NCBI GenBank assembly: GCA_025965735.1
Contig: JAOPWK010000343.1
Location: 1 to 6,847 of the forward strand
Direction: 5' to 3'
Length of the DNA stretch: 6,847 nucleotides
Source of the DNA: Frankiales bacterium
GTDB lineage: Bacteria > Actinomycetota > Actinomycetes > Mycobacteriales > SCTD01
A program made the position numbers and the translations under genes. The first letter of the stretch is position 1. Every line of letters starts with the position of its first letter. Below are positions 1 to 6,018 of this stretch, piece by piece. The notes below the pieces were generated by a model. That model was given only the letters and a program-made list of their open reading frames with translations. It did no database searches and was not told the DNA's origin.

Positions 1-11
1 GGAGGAGGAGG
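1..11 (+). promoter_or_regulatory. Shine-Dalgarno run for plsC
   Basis: A purine run (GGAGGAGGAGG) ends 4 nt before the ATG at 16 and can pair with the anti-Shine-Dalgarno sequence in several registers. It supports ATG16 over the out-of-frame GTG at 11. The window begins here, so any promoter or upstream gene cannot be seen. Confidence 0.75.
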
Positions 12-15
12 TGCG

Positions 16-768
16 ATGAGGCGACGCGGCAGGCTAGGTCCCTGGTACCGCTTCGCGATCGCCCTCCTCAAGCCGTTCTGCCTGGTGCTCTGGCGGCGGG
101 AGGCCAGCGGGCTGCAGCACCTGCCCAAGGACGGCGGCGGGCTCATCCTCGCTGCGAACCACATCTCGCCGCTGGACCCGATCACGCTCAGCGACTGCGT
201 CCTGTACGACCTGGACCTGGCGCCGCGGTTCCTGGCCAAGAGCAGCCTGTTCGAGGGCCGCGGCTTCGTCGCCACGGTCCTGCGCGGCGCCGGCCAGATC
301 CCGGTGCACCGGCAGACGGCCGACGCCGCGCGGGCGCTGGACGCCGCCGTGGCCTCGCTCGCGCGCGGGGAGACGGTGGTGATCTACCCGGAGGGCACCG
401 TGACGCGCGACCCGGACAAGTGGCCGATGGTCGCCCGCACCGGCGTCGCCCGGCTGGCGCTGCTGTCCGGCGCACCGGTCCTGCCGCTCGCGCAGTGGGG
501 CGCGCACGAGATCCTCGACAGCTACGGGCGGCCCGGCTTCCACCCGTTCCCCCGGCGCACCATCCGGTTCCGGCTCGGGGCGCCGGTCGGGCTCTCCGAC
601 CTCGCGGAGCAGCCGCTGACGGCGGAGGTGCTGCGCGAGGGCACGGAGCGCGTCATGGACGCGCTGACGGCCGAGCTCGAGGTGCTGCGCGGCGCCAAGG
701 CGCCTGCGCGACGCTACGACTCCCGCGGCATCGTGACGGCCGAGGGCGACGGACGGAGGACGGCGTGA
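16..768 (+). CDS. plsC: 1-acyl-sn-glycerol-3-phosphate acyltransferase family protein (PlsC-like)
   Basis: Transfers an acyl chain to a glycerolipid acceptor, most likely lysophosphatidic acid to give phosphatidic acid, at the inner face of the cytoplasmic membrane. The 250-residue protein has the family blocks in order: the catalytic NHxSxxD box as NHISPLDP with His49 and Asp54; GQIPVHR at 93-99 (block II); and the acceptor-binding block III as YPEGTVTRDP at 124-133. The commoner form of block III is EGTRS, so the Val-Thr variant is mildly unusual. A basic N-terminus and a hydrophobic stretch at about 13-26 suit membrane attachment. The C-terminal tail of about 30 residues is basic and poorly structured. 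The stop overlaps the gpsA start (GTGA), so the two are probably translationally coupled. The family also includes acyltransferases with other acceptors, so the exact substrate is inferred. Confidence 0.92.
   Translation: MRRRGRLGPWYRFAIALLKPFCLVLWRREASGLQHLPKDGGGLILAANHISPLDPITLSDCVLYDLDLAPRFLAKSSLFEGRGFVATVLRGAGQIPVHRQTADAARALDAAVASLARGETVVIYPEGTVTRDPDKWPMVARTGVARLALLSGAPVLPLAQWGAHEILDSYGRPGFHPFPRRTIRFRLGAPVGLSDLAEQPLTAEVLREGTERVMDALTAELEVLRGAKAPARRYDSRGIVTAEGDGRRTA
755..760 (+). promoter_or_regulatory. Shine-Dalgarno site for gpsA
   Basis: GGAGGA lies inside the last codons of plsC, 4 nt before the GTG at 765. It supports that GTG as the gpsA start. Spacing is at the short end, as is often seen with translationally coupled genes. 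Confidence 0.6.
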
Positions 769-1760
769 CGCGTGCGGCGGTACTGGGATCGGGCTCGTGG
801 GGCACAGCCTTCGGCAAGGTGCTCGCGGACGCGGGCACCGAGGTCGTGCTGTGGGCCCGGCGTCCGGAGCTGGCCGAGGCTGTGCGCGACCGGCACGAGA
901 ACGAGGACTACCTGCCGGGCATCGCGCTGCCGCACAACCTCAGCGCCACCTCCGACGCCGCAGAGGCCGTCGAGGGGGCCGACTTCGTCGTGCTGGCCGT
1001 CCCCTCGCAGAGCCTGCGCGAGAACCTCTCCGCCGCCGCGCCCTTCCTCGCCCGCGGCACCGTGCTGGTCAGCCTCATGAAGGGCGTCGAGCTCGGCACC
1101 ATGAAGCGCATGAGCGAGGTCGTTTGCGAGGTGGCGGACGTCCCGGCGGAGCAGGTCGCCGTCGTCTCGGGCCCGAACCTGGCCAAGGAGATCGCCATGG
1201 GGCAGCCGGCGGCGACCGTCGTCGCCTGCACGGACGCCCAGGCGGCCGAGCGGCTGCAGGCCGCCTGCCTCACCCGCTACTTCCGGCCGTACACGAACGT
1301 GGACGTGGTCGGCTGCGAGCTCGGCGGCGCGGTCAAGAACGTGATCGCGCTCGCGACCGGCATGGCCGAGGGCATGGGCTTCGGCGACAACACCAAGGCC
1401 TCCCTCATCACCCGCGGCCTGGCCGAGACGGCCCGGCTCGGCGCCGCCCTCGGCGCCGACCCGCTGACGTTCTCGGGCCTGGCGGGTCTCGGCGACCTGG
1501 TCGCCACGTGCACCTCGCCGCTGTCGCGCAACCGCACCTTCGGCGAGAAGCTCGGCCGCGGCGAGACGCTCGAGGACATCCTGGGGCGCAAGCAGCAGAC
1601 CGCCGAGGGTGTGAAGAGCTGCCGCTCGATCCTGGACCTCGCCCGCAAGCACGACGTCTACATGCCGATCACCGAGCACGTGGTGAAGGTCGTGCACGAG
1701 GGGATGACGCCGCAGGAGATGGTCCGCGGCCTCATGCAGCGGGAGGCCAAGAGCGAGTAG
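765..1760 (+). CDS. gpsA: NAD(P)H-dependent glycerol-3-phosphate dehydrogenase
   Basis: Reduces dihydroxyacetone phosphate to sn-glycerol-3-phosphate, the backbone of phospholipids, in the cytosol. The 331-residue product is a normal length for GpsA. It opens with the Rossmann motif GSGSWGTAFG at residues 8-17; SGPNLAKEI at 135-143 and the GGAVKN segment with the expected catalytic Lys at 191 follow, then the GDNTKASLITRGLAE substrate-binding block and the LAGLGDL block. The C-terminal helices (TAEGVKS, MPITEHV) match the family. The start is taken as GTG765 because it has a Shine-Dalgarno site, places the Rossmann motif at the very N-terminus, and overlaps the plsC stop by 4 nt. The same reading frame stays open upstream inside plsC, but that extension is out-of-frame shadow. 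Pairing with plsC fits a glycerolipid precursor unit. Confidence 0.97.
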   Translation: MTRAAVLGSGSWGTAFGKVLADAGTEVVLWARRPELAEAVRDRHENEDYLPGIALPHNLSATSDAAEAVEGADFVVLAVPSQSLRENLSAAAPFLARGTVLVSLMKGVELGTMKRMSEVVCEVADVPAEQVAVVSGPNLAKEIAMGQPAATVVACTDAQAAERLQAACLTRYFRPYTNVDVVGCELGGAVKNVIALATGMAEGMGFGDNTKASLITRGLAETARLGAALGADPLTFSGLAGLGDLVATCTSPLSRNRTFGEKLGRGETLEDILGRKQQTAEGVKSCRSILDLARKHDVYMPITEHVVKVVHEGMTPQEMVRGLMQREAKSE

Positions 1761-1783
1761 TCCCACGGCCAGGGGCAGTGGGA
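1761..1783 (+). promoter_or_regulatory. Short hairpin covering the ribosome-binding site of the PLP-enzyme gene
   Basis: Directly after the gpsA stop, TCCCAC (1761-1766) is perfectly complementary to GTGGGA (1778-1783), with an 11-nt loop. The right arm includes most of the Shine-Dalgarno core GGGAGG (1780-1785), so the folded form would hide it. No T-tract follows, so this is not a classical terminator. A 6-bp stem can arise by chance in such GC-rich DNA, hence low confidence. Confidence 0.35.
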
Positions 1784-1792
1784 GGCTGGGGC

Positions 1793-2989
1793 ATGCCCTC
1801 CCGAGGTGAGCACACCCGCGCCGTCCACCCGCCTGCCGCTCCCGTGCCCGGCCAGGTCCCGATGGGGCTGCCTGTCTACCGGACCGCGGCGTTCTCCTTC
1901 TCCAGCGCGCAGGAGTACGCGGACCTGCTGAACGACGACCTGGCCGGCTACTCCTACTCGCGCGTCGACAACCCCACCAGCGACGCCTTCGCGCAGGCCG
2001 TCGCGGCGCTGGAGGGCGTCAACGTCGAGGACGAGGTCGTCGGCCAGGCGTTCGCCTCCGGCATGGCCGCCATCTCCACGGTCCTCATGTCGCTCACGCA
2101 CGCCGGGGCGCACGTCGTGGTGCCGCGCGAGGTCTACGGCGGGACGTACGGCCTGCTGACCACGGTGCTGGACCGGTTCGGCGTGACGGCCAGCTTCGTG
2201 GACAGCACCGACCTGGACGCCGTACGGGCGGCCGTCCGTCCGGAGACCACGGTGCTGTGGGGGGAGACGCTTGCGAACCCGACCATGAGCGTTGCGGATC
2301 TGCCTGCGCTGTCGGCGATCTCGCGCGAGGCAGGGCTGACCTTCGTGGTGGATTCGACCTTCGCGTCCCCGGCCGTCTGCCGGCCGATCGAGCACGGCGT
2401 CGACGTCGTCATCCACTCGGCCACGAAGTACATCGGCGGTCACAGCGACGCCACCGGCGGTGTCGCTGTCGGGCGGCCGGAGGTCATGGCGAAGGTGCGC
2501 CACGACCGGATCGACCTCGGCGGGATGCTCGCGCCGGACGAGGCCTTCCTGCTGCACCGCGGACTCGCGACGCTCCCCCTGCGCGTCGACCGGCACTGCC
2601 GGAGCGCGCTGGCGGTCGCCACGGCGATGGCCGAGCACCCCCGCATCACAAGGGTCGACCACCCGGGACTCCCTACGCACCGCGACCACGCTCTGGCCGG
2701 GAAGCTGTTCGACGCGGGGCGGTACGGCGGCGTCGTGACGGTGACGCCGGAGGGCGGCCGCGAGGCCGGGATGGCGCTGTGCGACCGGCTGCGCCTGGTG
2801 GCGGTCGCGACGTCGCTCGCGGGCACGCACAGCAAGGTCAGCCACGTCGCCACCACCACGCACCGCCAGCTCGACGACGCGGCCCTGGCTGCCGCCGGGA
2901 TCGACCCCGGTGCCGTGCGCATCAGCGTCGGCCTGGAGGACCCCGAGGACCTCGTCGCCGACCTCGAGCAGGCGCTCGACGCGCTGTAG
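1793..2989 (+). CDS. Cys/Met-metabolism PLP-dependent enzyme (trans-sulfuration family, cystathionine gamma-lyase/synthase-like)
   Basis: A fold-type I PLP enzyme of the family that includes cystathionine gamma-synthase and lyase, methionine gamma-lyase and O-acetylhomoserine sulfhydrylase; it should act on a sulfur amino acid or an activated homoserine in the cytosol. The 398-residue length is typical. Visible: YSYSR with Tyr55/Arg57 followed by DNPT (phosphate-binding loop reaching the neighbouring subunit); Tyr115 in VYGGTY (stacks on PLP); VVDSTFASP; the PLP-lysine motif HSATKYIGGHSD with Lys212; Ser341-Leu342 and Arg376 (substrate carboxylate). Five residues after Ser341, where CGS and CGL usually have Glu (SLGGxES), this protein has His346 (SLAGTHSK). 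The Cys typical of methionine gamma-lyase two residues after the tyrosine is Gly117. Subtype therefore cannot be fixed. The ATG at 1793 has GGGAGG 7 nt upstream. Gap to gpsA is 32 nt and to the next gene 27 nt. Confidence 0.9.
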   Translation: MPSRGEHTRAVHPPAAPVPGQVPMGLPVYRTAAFSFSSAQEYADLLNDDLAGYSYSRVDNPTSDAFAQAVAALEGVNVEDEVVGQAFASGMAAISTVLMSLTHAGAHVVVPREVYGGTYGLLTTVLDRFGVTASFVDSTDLDAVRAAVRPETTVLWGETLANPTMSVADLPALSAISREAGLTFVVDSTFASPAVCRPIEHGVDVVIHSATKYIGGHSDATGGVAVGRPEVMAKVRHDRIDLGGMLAPDEAFLLHRGLATLPLRVDRHCRSALAVATAMAEHPRITRVDHPGLPTHRDHALAGKLFDAGRYGGVVTVTPEGGREAGMALCDRLRLVAVATSLAGTHSKVSHVATTTHRQLDDAALAAAGIDPGAVRISVGLEDPEDLVADLEQALDAL

Positions 2990-3000
2990 CGGCGCTGCTG

Positions 3001-3007
3001 AGGAAGG
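3001..3007 (+). promoter_or_regulatory. Shine-Dalgarno site for the flavoprotein gene
   Basis: AGGAAGG lies 9 nt before ATG3017 in the 27-nt gap after the PLP-enzyme stop. No promoter-like sequence is visible in this gap, which supports co-transcription. Confidence 0.55.
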
Positions 3008-3016
3008 CTCCGGCAC

Positions 3017-4399
3017 ATGGACACCTTCGACGTCGTCGTGCTCGGAGCCGGATCAGCCGGCGAGAGCATCAGCACCGCGCTGGCGAAGGAGGGGCGCCGC
3101 GTCGCGCTCGTCGAGGCGCTGCGGGTCGGCGGCGAGTGCCCGTACGTCGCCTGCATGCCGAGCAAGTCGCTGCTGCGCAGCGCGCAGGCGCGGGCCGAGG
3201 CGCGGGACCTGCGTGCCCTGGGCGGCGCGTCGACGCCGCCGGTGCTGGACGACGACGACCTCGCCTACCACCGGGCGGTCGAACGGCGGGACGAGATCGC
3301 CGAGCAACGCGACGACTCCGGCGCCGCCGAGGAGGCCGAGCGGGCCGGGGTCGTCCTCGTCCGGGGGCACGGCAGGGTCGTGCGCGAGGGGGTGGTCGAC
3401 GTGGACGGCCGCGAGCTCGGCTACACCGACCTGGTGCTGGCCACCGGCTCGCAGCCGAACCGCCCGCCGATCGAGGGCCTGGACCTGGTCCACACCTGGA
3501 CGAGCGACGAGGCGCTGAGCGCGCGGCAGCGACCGCGCTCGCTCGTGGTCATGGGCGGCGGGGCCGTCGGCTGCGAGCTCGCCCAGGTGCACGCGCGCTT
3601 CGGCGTGCGGACGACCCTGGTGGAGTCCGGGCCGCGGGTGGCCGGCAGGGAGGAGGCGAGCATCGCCGACCTGCTCGGCCAGGTGCTGCGCGACGACGGG
3701 GTGGACCTGCGCCTGGGCGTCCAGGTGCAGCGGGCGGAGCTGACGGCCCAGGGGCGGGCGAGGGTGCACCTGTCCGACGGGACGAGCGTCGAGGCGGAGC
3801 GGGTGCTGGTCGCCGTCGGCCGCACGCCCACCACCGAGGGCCTCGGCCTGGACGTGCTCGGCATCGAGCCTGACGACGGAGGCGCCCTCGCCGTCGACGA
3901 GCGGGGCCGCGTGACGGGGCAGCAGCACGTGTGGGCGGCCGGCGACGTGACCGGTGCCGCTCCGTACACGCACACGGCCAACTACCAGGCGCGGGTCGTC
4001 ACCGAGAACCTGCTCGGCCGCGAACGCGTCGCCGACCTGCGGGCCATCCCGCGTGCCGTCTACACCGACCCCGCCGTCGCCAGCGTGGGCATGACGGAGG
4101 AGCAGGCACGGGAGCAGGGCATCGACGCCATCACCGCCGTGATGGACCTCGGCGAGGTCGCCCGCACCAGCACCGAGGGCGGCGCGGGCGGTCGGCTGGT
4201 CCTGACGGCCGACCGCGACAAGGGCGTGCTGATCGGCGCTGCCGCGATCGGCCCGCACGCCGACGAGTGGCTGTCGGAGGCGACCCTGGCGATCCGGGCG
4301 CAGGTGCCGCTGTCGGTGCTGACCGACGTGGTGCACGCCTTCCCGACGTTCGGCGAGGCGTACGAGCCGCCGCTGCGCGAGCTGGCTTCGCAGGTCTGA
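3017..4399 (+). CDS. NAD(P)/FAD-dependent pyridine nucleotide-disulfide oxidoreductase, uncharacterised subgroup
   Basis: A 460-residue two-dinucleotide-binding flavoprotein of the dihydrolipoamide dehydrogenase / glutathione reductase / mercuric reductase superfamily. Order of motifs: FAD Rossmann GAGSAG at 10-15; redox-active pair in GGECPYVACMPSK with Cys41 and Cys46 (CxxxxC spacing intact); ATGS at 142-145; NAD(P) Rossmann GGGAVG at 180-185 with Glu203 at the end of the second strand, which favours NADH over NADPH; FAD motif WAAGDV with Asp310; then the C-terminal dimerisation domain. In classical members the catalytic base is the His just before Pro in HP(T/A)xxE. Here the segment reads HAFPTFGE, with Phe442 at that place and Glu447 retained, so the usual His-Glu dyad is broken; His440 is two residues away. 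The cytosolic disulfide substrate is unknown. It is not a canonical lipoamide dehydrogenase, nor a typical mycothione reductase by its active-site segment. Confidence 0.9.
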   Translation: MDTFDVVVLGAGSAGESISTALAKEGRRVALVEALRVGGECPYVACMPSKSLLRSAQARAEARDLRALGGASTPPVLDDDDLAYHRAVERRDEIAEQRDDSGAAEEAERAGVVLVRGHGRVVREGVVDVDGRELGYTDLVLATGSQPNRPPIEGLDLVHTWTSDEALSARQRPRSLVVMGGGAVGCELAQVHARFGVRTTLVESGPRVAGREEASIADLLGQVLRDDGVDLRLGVQVQRAELTAQGRARVHLSDGTSVEAERVLVAVGRTPTTEGLGLDVLGIEPDDGGALAVDERGRVTGQQHVWAAGDVTGAAPYTHTANYQARVVTENLLGRERVADLRAIPRAVYTDPAVASVGMTEEQAREQGIDAITAVMDLGEVARTSTEGGAGGRLVLTADRDKGVLIGAAAIGPHADEWLSEATLAIRAQVPLSVLTDVVHAFPTFGEAYEPPLRELASQV

Positions 4400-4403
4400 C
4401 GGC

Positions 4404-4430
4404 GCGGGACGGGCATCAGCCCCGCCCCGC
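4404..4430 (+). terminator. GC-rich hairpin after the flavoprotein gene (possible terminator without T-tract)
   Basis: Starting 5 nt after the stop, GCGGGACGGGC (4404-4414) pairs with GCCCCGCCCCGC (4419-4430) around an ATCA loop, with one A-C mismatch and one bulged C. This gives 10 G-C pairs. The following bases are CCTCTAGGGT, not a T-run, so it is not a classical intrinsic terminator, although actinobacteria often use such stems. It would separate the four-gene run from ddl, and it overlaps the place where a ddl -35 element would lie. Confidence 0.4.
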
Positions 4431-4434
4431 CCTC

Positions 4435-4440
4435 TAGGGT
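4435..4440 (+). promoter_or_regulatory. -10 element of a probable leaderless ddl promoter
   Basis: TAGGGT fits the actinobacterial -10 consensus TANNNT and is followed by 6 nt (CGCCGG) and then the GTG start codon at 4447. With the usual 6-7 nt between -10 and the first transcribed base, the transcript would begin at the G of the start codon. No Shine-Dalgarno sequence precedes ddl, which agrees. No good -35 (TTGAC-like) is seen around 4410-4418. Confidence 0.5.
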
Positions 4441-4446
4441 CGCCGG

Positions 4447-5535
4447 GTGAGCCGCACCCGCCTGGCCGTCGTCTTCGGCGGCCGCAGCACCGAGCACGCC
4501 ATCTCCTGCATCTCCGCGGGCAGCATCCTGGCGGCCGTCGACCGCGACCGGTACGACGTCGTCGCCGTCGGCATCACGCCCGAGGGCCGGTGGGTCCTCG
4601 CGCCCGACGACCCCGCGCTGCTCGCCCTGTCGGGGCGGGAGCTGCCGTCGGTGAAGGACGGGCAGGCCGTCGCGCTGCCCGGCGACCCGACCGTGGGCGG
4701 GCTGGTCCCGCTCGAGGACGGTCCGGCGCTGCTCGGCCAGGTCGACGTCGTGTTCCCCGTGCTGCACGGGCCGTACGGCGAGGACGGCACCCTCCAGGGG
4801 CTGCTCGAGATGGCCGGCGTCCCGTACGTCGGCAGCGGCGTCCTGGCCAGCGCGGCGGCCATGGACAAGGCCGTCGCGAAGAAGCTGCTCGCCGCCTCCG
4901 GGATCACCGTGGCGCCTGCGGTCGTCGTGCGGGCGCAGCGGTGGGCCGCGGACGAGAACGGCGTCGTCGACGAGGTGCGCGCGCTCGGCCTGCCCGTCTT
5001 CGTCAAGCCGGCCCGTGGCGGCTCGAGCATCGGCATCACCAAGGTGAGCGACCTGGCCGATCTGCCGGCAGCGGTCGAGGACGCGCTGCGCTTCGACCCC
5101 AAGGTGCTGGTCGAGGCGGCGGTCGACGGGCGCGAGGTGGAGTGCGGGATCCTCGAGGACGTGGACGGGCGCCCGGAGGCGAGCGTGCCCGCCGAGGTGA
5201 GGGTGACCGAGGGCTACGAGTTCTACGACTTCGAGGCCAAGTACCTCAACGCTGCTGAGCCGGACATCCCGGCCGACCTGCCCGAGGACGTCGCGGCGGC
5301 CGTGCAGGACCTGGCCCGGCGCGCGTACGAGGCGCTGGACTGCGAGGGGCTGGCGCGGGTCGACTTCTTCGTCGGGCCCGACGGTGCGGTGACGGTCAAC
5401 GAGGTGAACACGATGCCGGGCTTCACCGCCACGTCGATGTTCCCGCGCATGTGGGCGGCCTCCGGCGTGGACTACCCCGCACTGGTCGACCGCCTGGTGC
5501 AGTCGGCGCTGCGACGGGGGACGGGCCTGCGCTGA
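4447..5535 (+). CDS. ddl: D-alanine--D-alanine ligase
   Basis: ATP-dependent cytosolic ligase that joins two D-alanines to make the dipeptide at the end of the peptidoglycan stem peptide. The 362-residue, ATP-grasp protein has VVFGGRSTEHAIS at 8-20 with catalytic Glu16; HGPYGEDGT from His107; FVKPARGGSSIG at 185-196 with nucleotide-contacting Lys187 and the Ser pair 193/194; the omega-loop block FYDFEAKY at 259-266; and the metal-binding NEVNTMPGFT from Asn318. Tyr266 matches the Tyr216 of E. coli DdlB, which marks D-Ala-D-Ala rather than D-Ala-D-lactate ligases (Phe or His replacements in those), so ordinary vancomycin-sensitive peptidoglycan is inferred. The start is GTG4447 with no Shine-Dalgarno and a -10-like hexamer 6 nt upstream: probable leaderless translation. 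It ends 3 nt from the convergent lipoprotein gene. Confidence 0.96.
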   Translation: MSRTRLAVVFGGRSTEHAISCISAGSILAAVDRDRYDVVAVGITPEGRWVLAPDDPALLALSGRELPSVKDGQAVALPGDPTVGGLVPLEDGPALLGQVDVVFPVLHGPYGEDGTLQGLLEMAGVPYVGSGVLASAAAMDKAVAKKLLAASGITVAPAVVVRAQRWAADENGVVDEVRALGLPVFVKPARGGSSIGITKVSDLADLPAAVEDALRFDPKVLVEAAVDGREVECGILEDVDGRPEASVPAEVRVTEGYEFYDFEAKYLNAAEPDIPADLPEDVAAAVQDLARRAYEALDCEGLARVDFFVGPDGAVTVNEVNTMPGFTATSMFPRMWAASGVDYPALVDRLVQSALRRGTGLR

Positions 5536-5538
5536 GCG

Positions 5539-6018
5539 CTACTGCTGGGGAGCCGTGGTCGGCACCGCGGAGGCCACCGGGCCGCTGAGCGGGTTGACGA
5601 TCTCGGCGCCGTTCTCGTACCGCGACGGGATGTCGACGGCCACGTGCACGGCGCGGCTCCGGGTCGTCCAGCGGAAGCCGGCGCCGATGTCACGGACCGA
5701 CCAGGCGACGCCGTTGATCACCACCGGCTCCTCCGGGCGGTCGGGCTCCGGCACGCCGCACGTCAGCGTGACCGGCGGGTCGCCCCAGGCGGCCGTCAAC
5801 GTCTCGTCGCCCCTCACGGGGCGCCGGGTCACCCCGGGGTCGACCTCGTCGGGAAGCGCCTCGAACAGGCGCGCGCACGTGGCGGCGGTCGCGGCGTCGA
5901 CCACCGGCACCTCGACGTCGACGGGTGAGTCGTCCTGCGGCGCAGCGCCCTGCGTGGTGCAGCCGGCGACGAGCGCCAGGCCGAGGAGCGCGAGCCTCAG
6001 AGGTGGACGACGGGGCAC
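5539..6018 (-). CDS. DUF3515 family lipoprotein
   Basis: A 159-residue predicted lipoprotein resembling the actinobacterial DUF3515 family, whose function is unknown. The N-terminus has Arg3-Arg4, then a hydrophobic core and the lipobox LVAGC with Cys20, so it should be lipidated and tethered outside the cytoplasmic membrane. The mature part has a Pro/Asp-rich linker, then a small domain with Cys48 and Cys87 (candidate disulfide) and the segment PVVINGVAWSVRD. It lies downstream of and overlaps the Lrp-like gene by 22 nt, as part of the same unit. The start is read as GTG6018, the only one that supplies the basic n-region of the signal peptide; it lacks a Shine-Dalgarno site, so translation probably depends on the upstream gene. 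DUF3515 next to ddl recurs in actinobacteria (for example Rv2980 beside ddlA), which hints at an envelope role but does not prove it. Confidence 0.85.
   Translation of the reverse strand: MPRRPPLRLALLGLALVAGCTTQGAAPQDDSPVDVEVPVVDAATAATCARLFEALPDEVDPGVTRRPVRGDETLTAAWGDPPVTLTCGVPEPDRPEEPVVINGVAWSVRDIGAGFRWTTRSRAVHVAVDIPSRYENGAEIVNPLSGPVASAVPTTAPQQ

Noticed and set aside
797..2989. A single open frame running from inside gpsA through the whole PLP enzyme (possible fusion or long N-terminal extension).
   Set aside because: The upstream part is the +1 shadow of gpsA, rich in Arg/Gly/Ala with no family match; ATG1793 has a proper ribosome-binding site and gives the normal family length.
2257..3873. 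A 538-codon plus-strand open frame across the PLP enzyme and flavoprotein.
   Set aside because: Arg/Gly/Ala-rich shadow spanning two well-supported genes in other frames; no motifs.
714..4336. Long antisense open frames on the minus strand (714-1766, 1658-3016, 3053-4336).
   Set aside because: They mirror the codon bias of the GC-rich plus-strand genes, have low-complexity Arg/His/Ala/Val-rich translations and no recognisable domains.
3017..4399. Mercuric reductase or lipoamide dehydrogenase assignment for the flavoprotein.
   Set aside because: No metal-binding N-terminal domain or C-terminal vicinal Cys pair for mercury, no lipoamide-type HP at the C-terminus, and no mer or 2-oxoacid dehydrogenase genes around it.
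4447..5535. Ddl as a vancomycin-resistance D-Ala-D-Lac ligase.
   Set aside because: The omega-loop Tyr266 typical of D-Ala-D-Ala ligases is present and no vanH/vanX-like genes are nearby.
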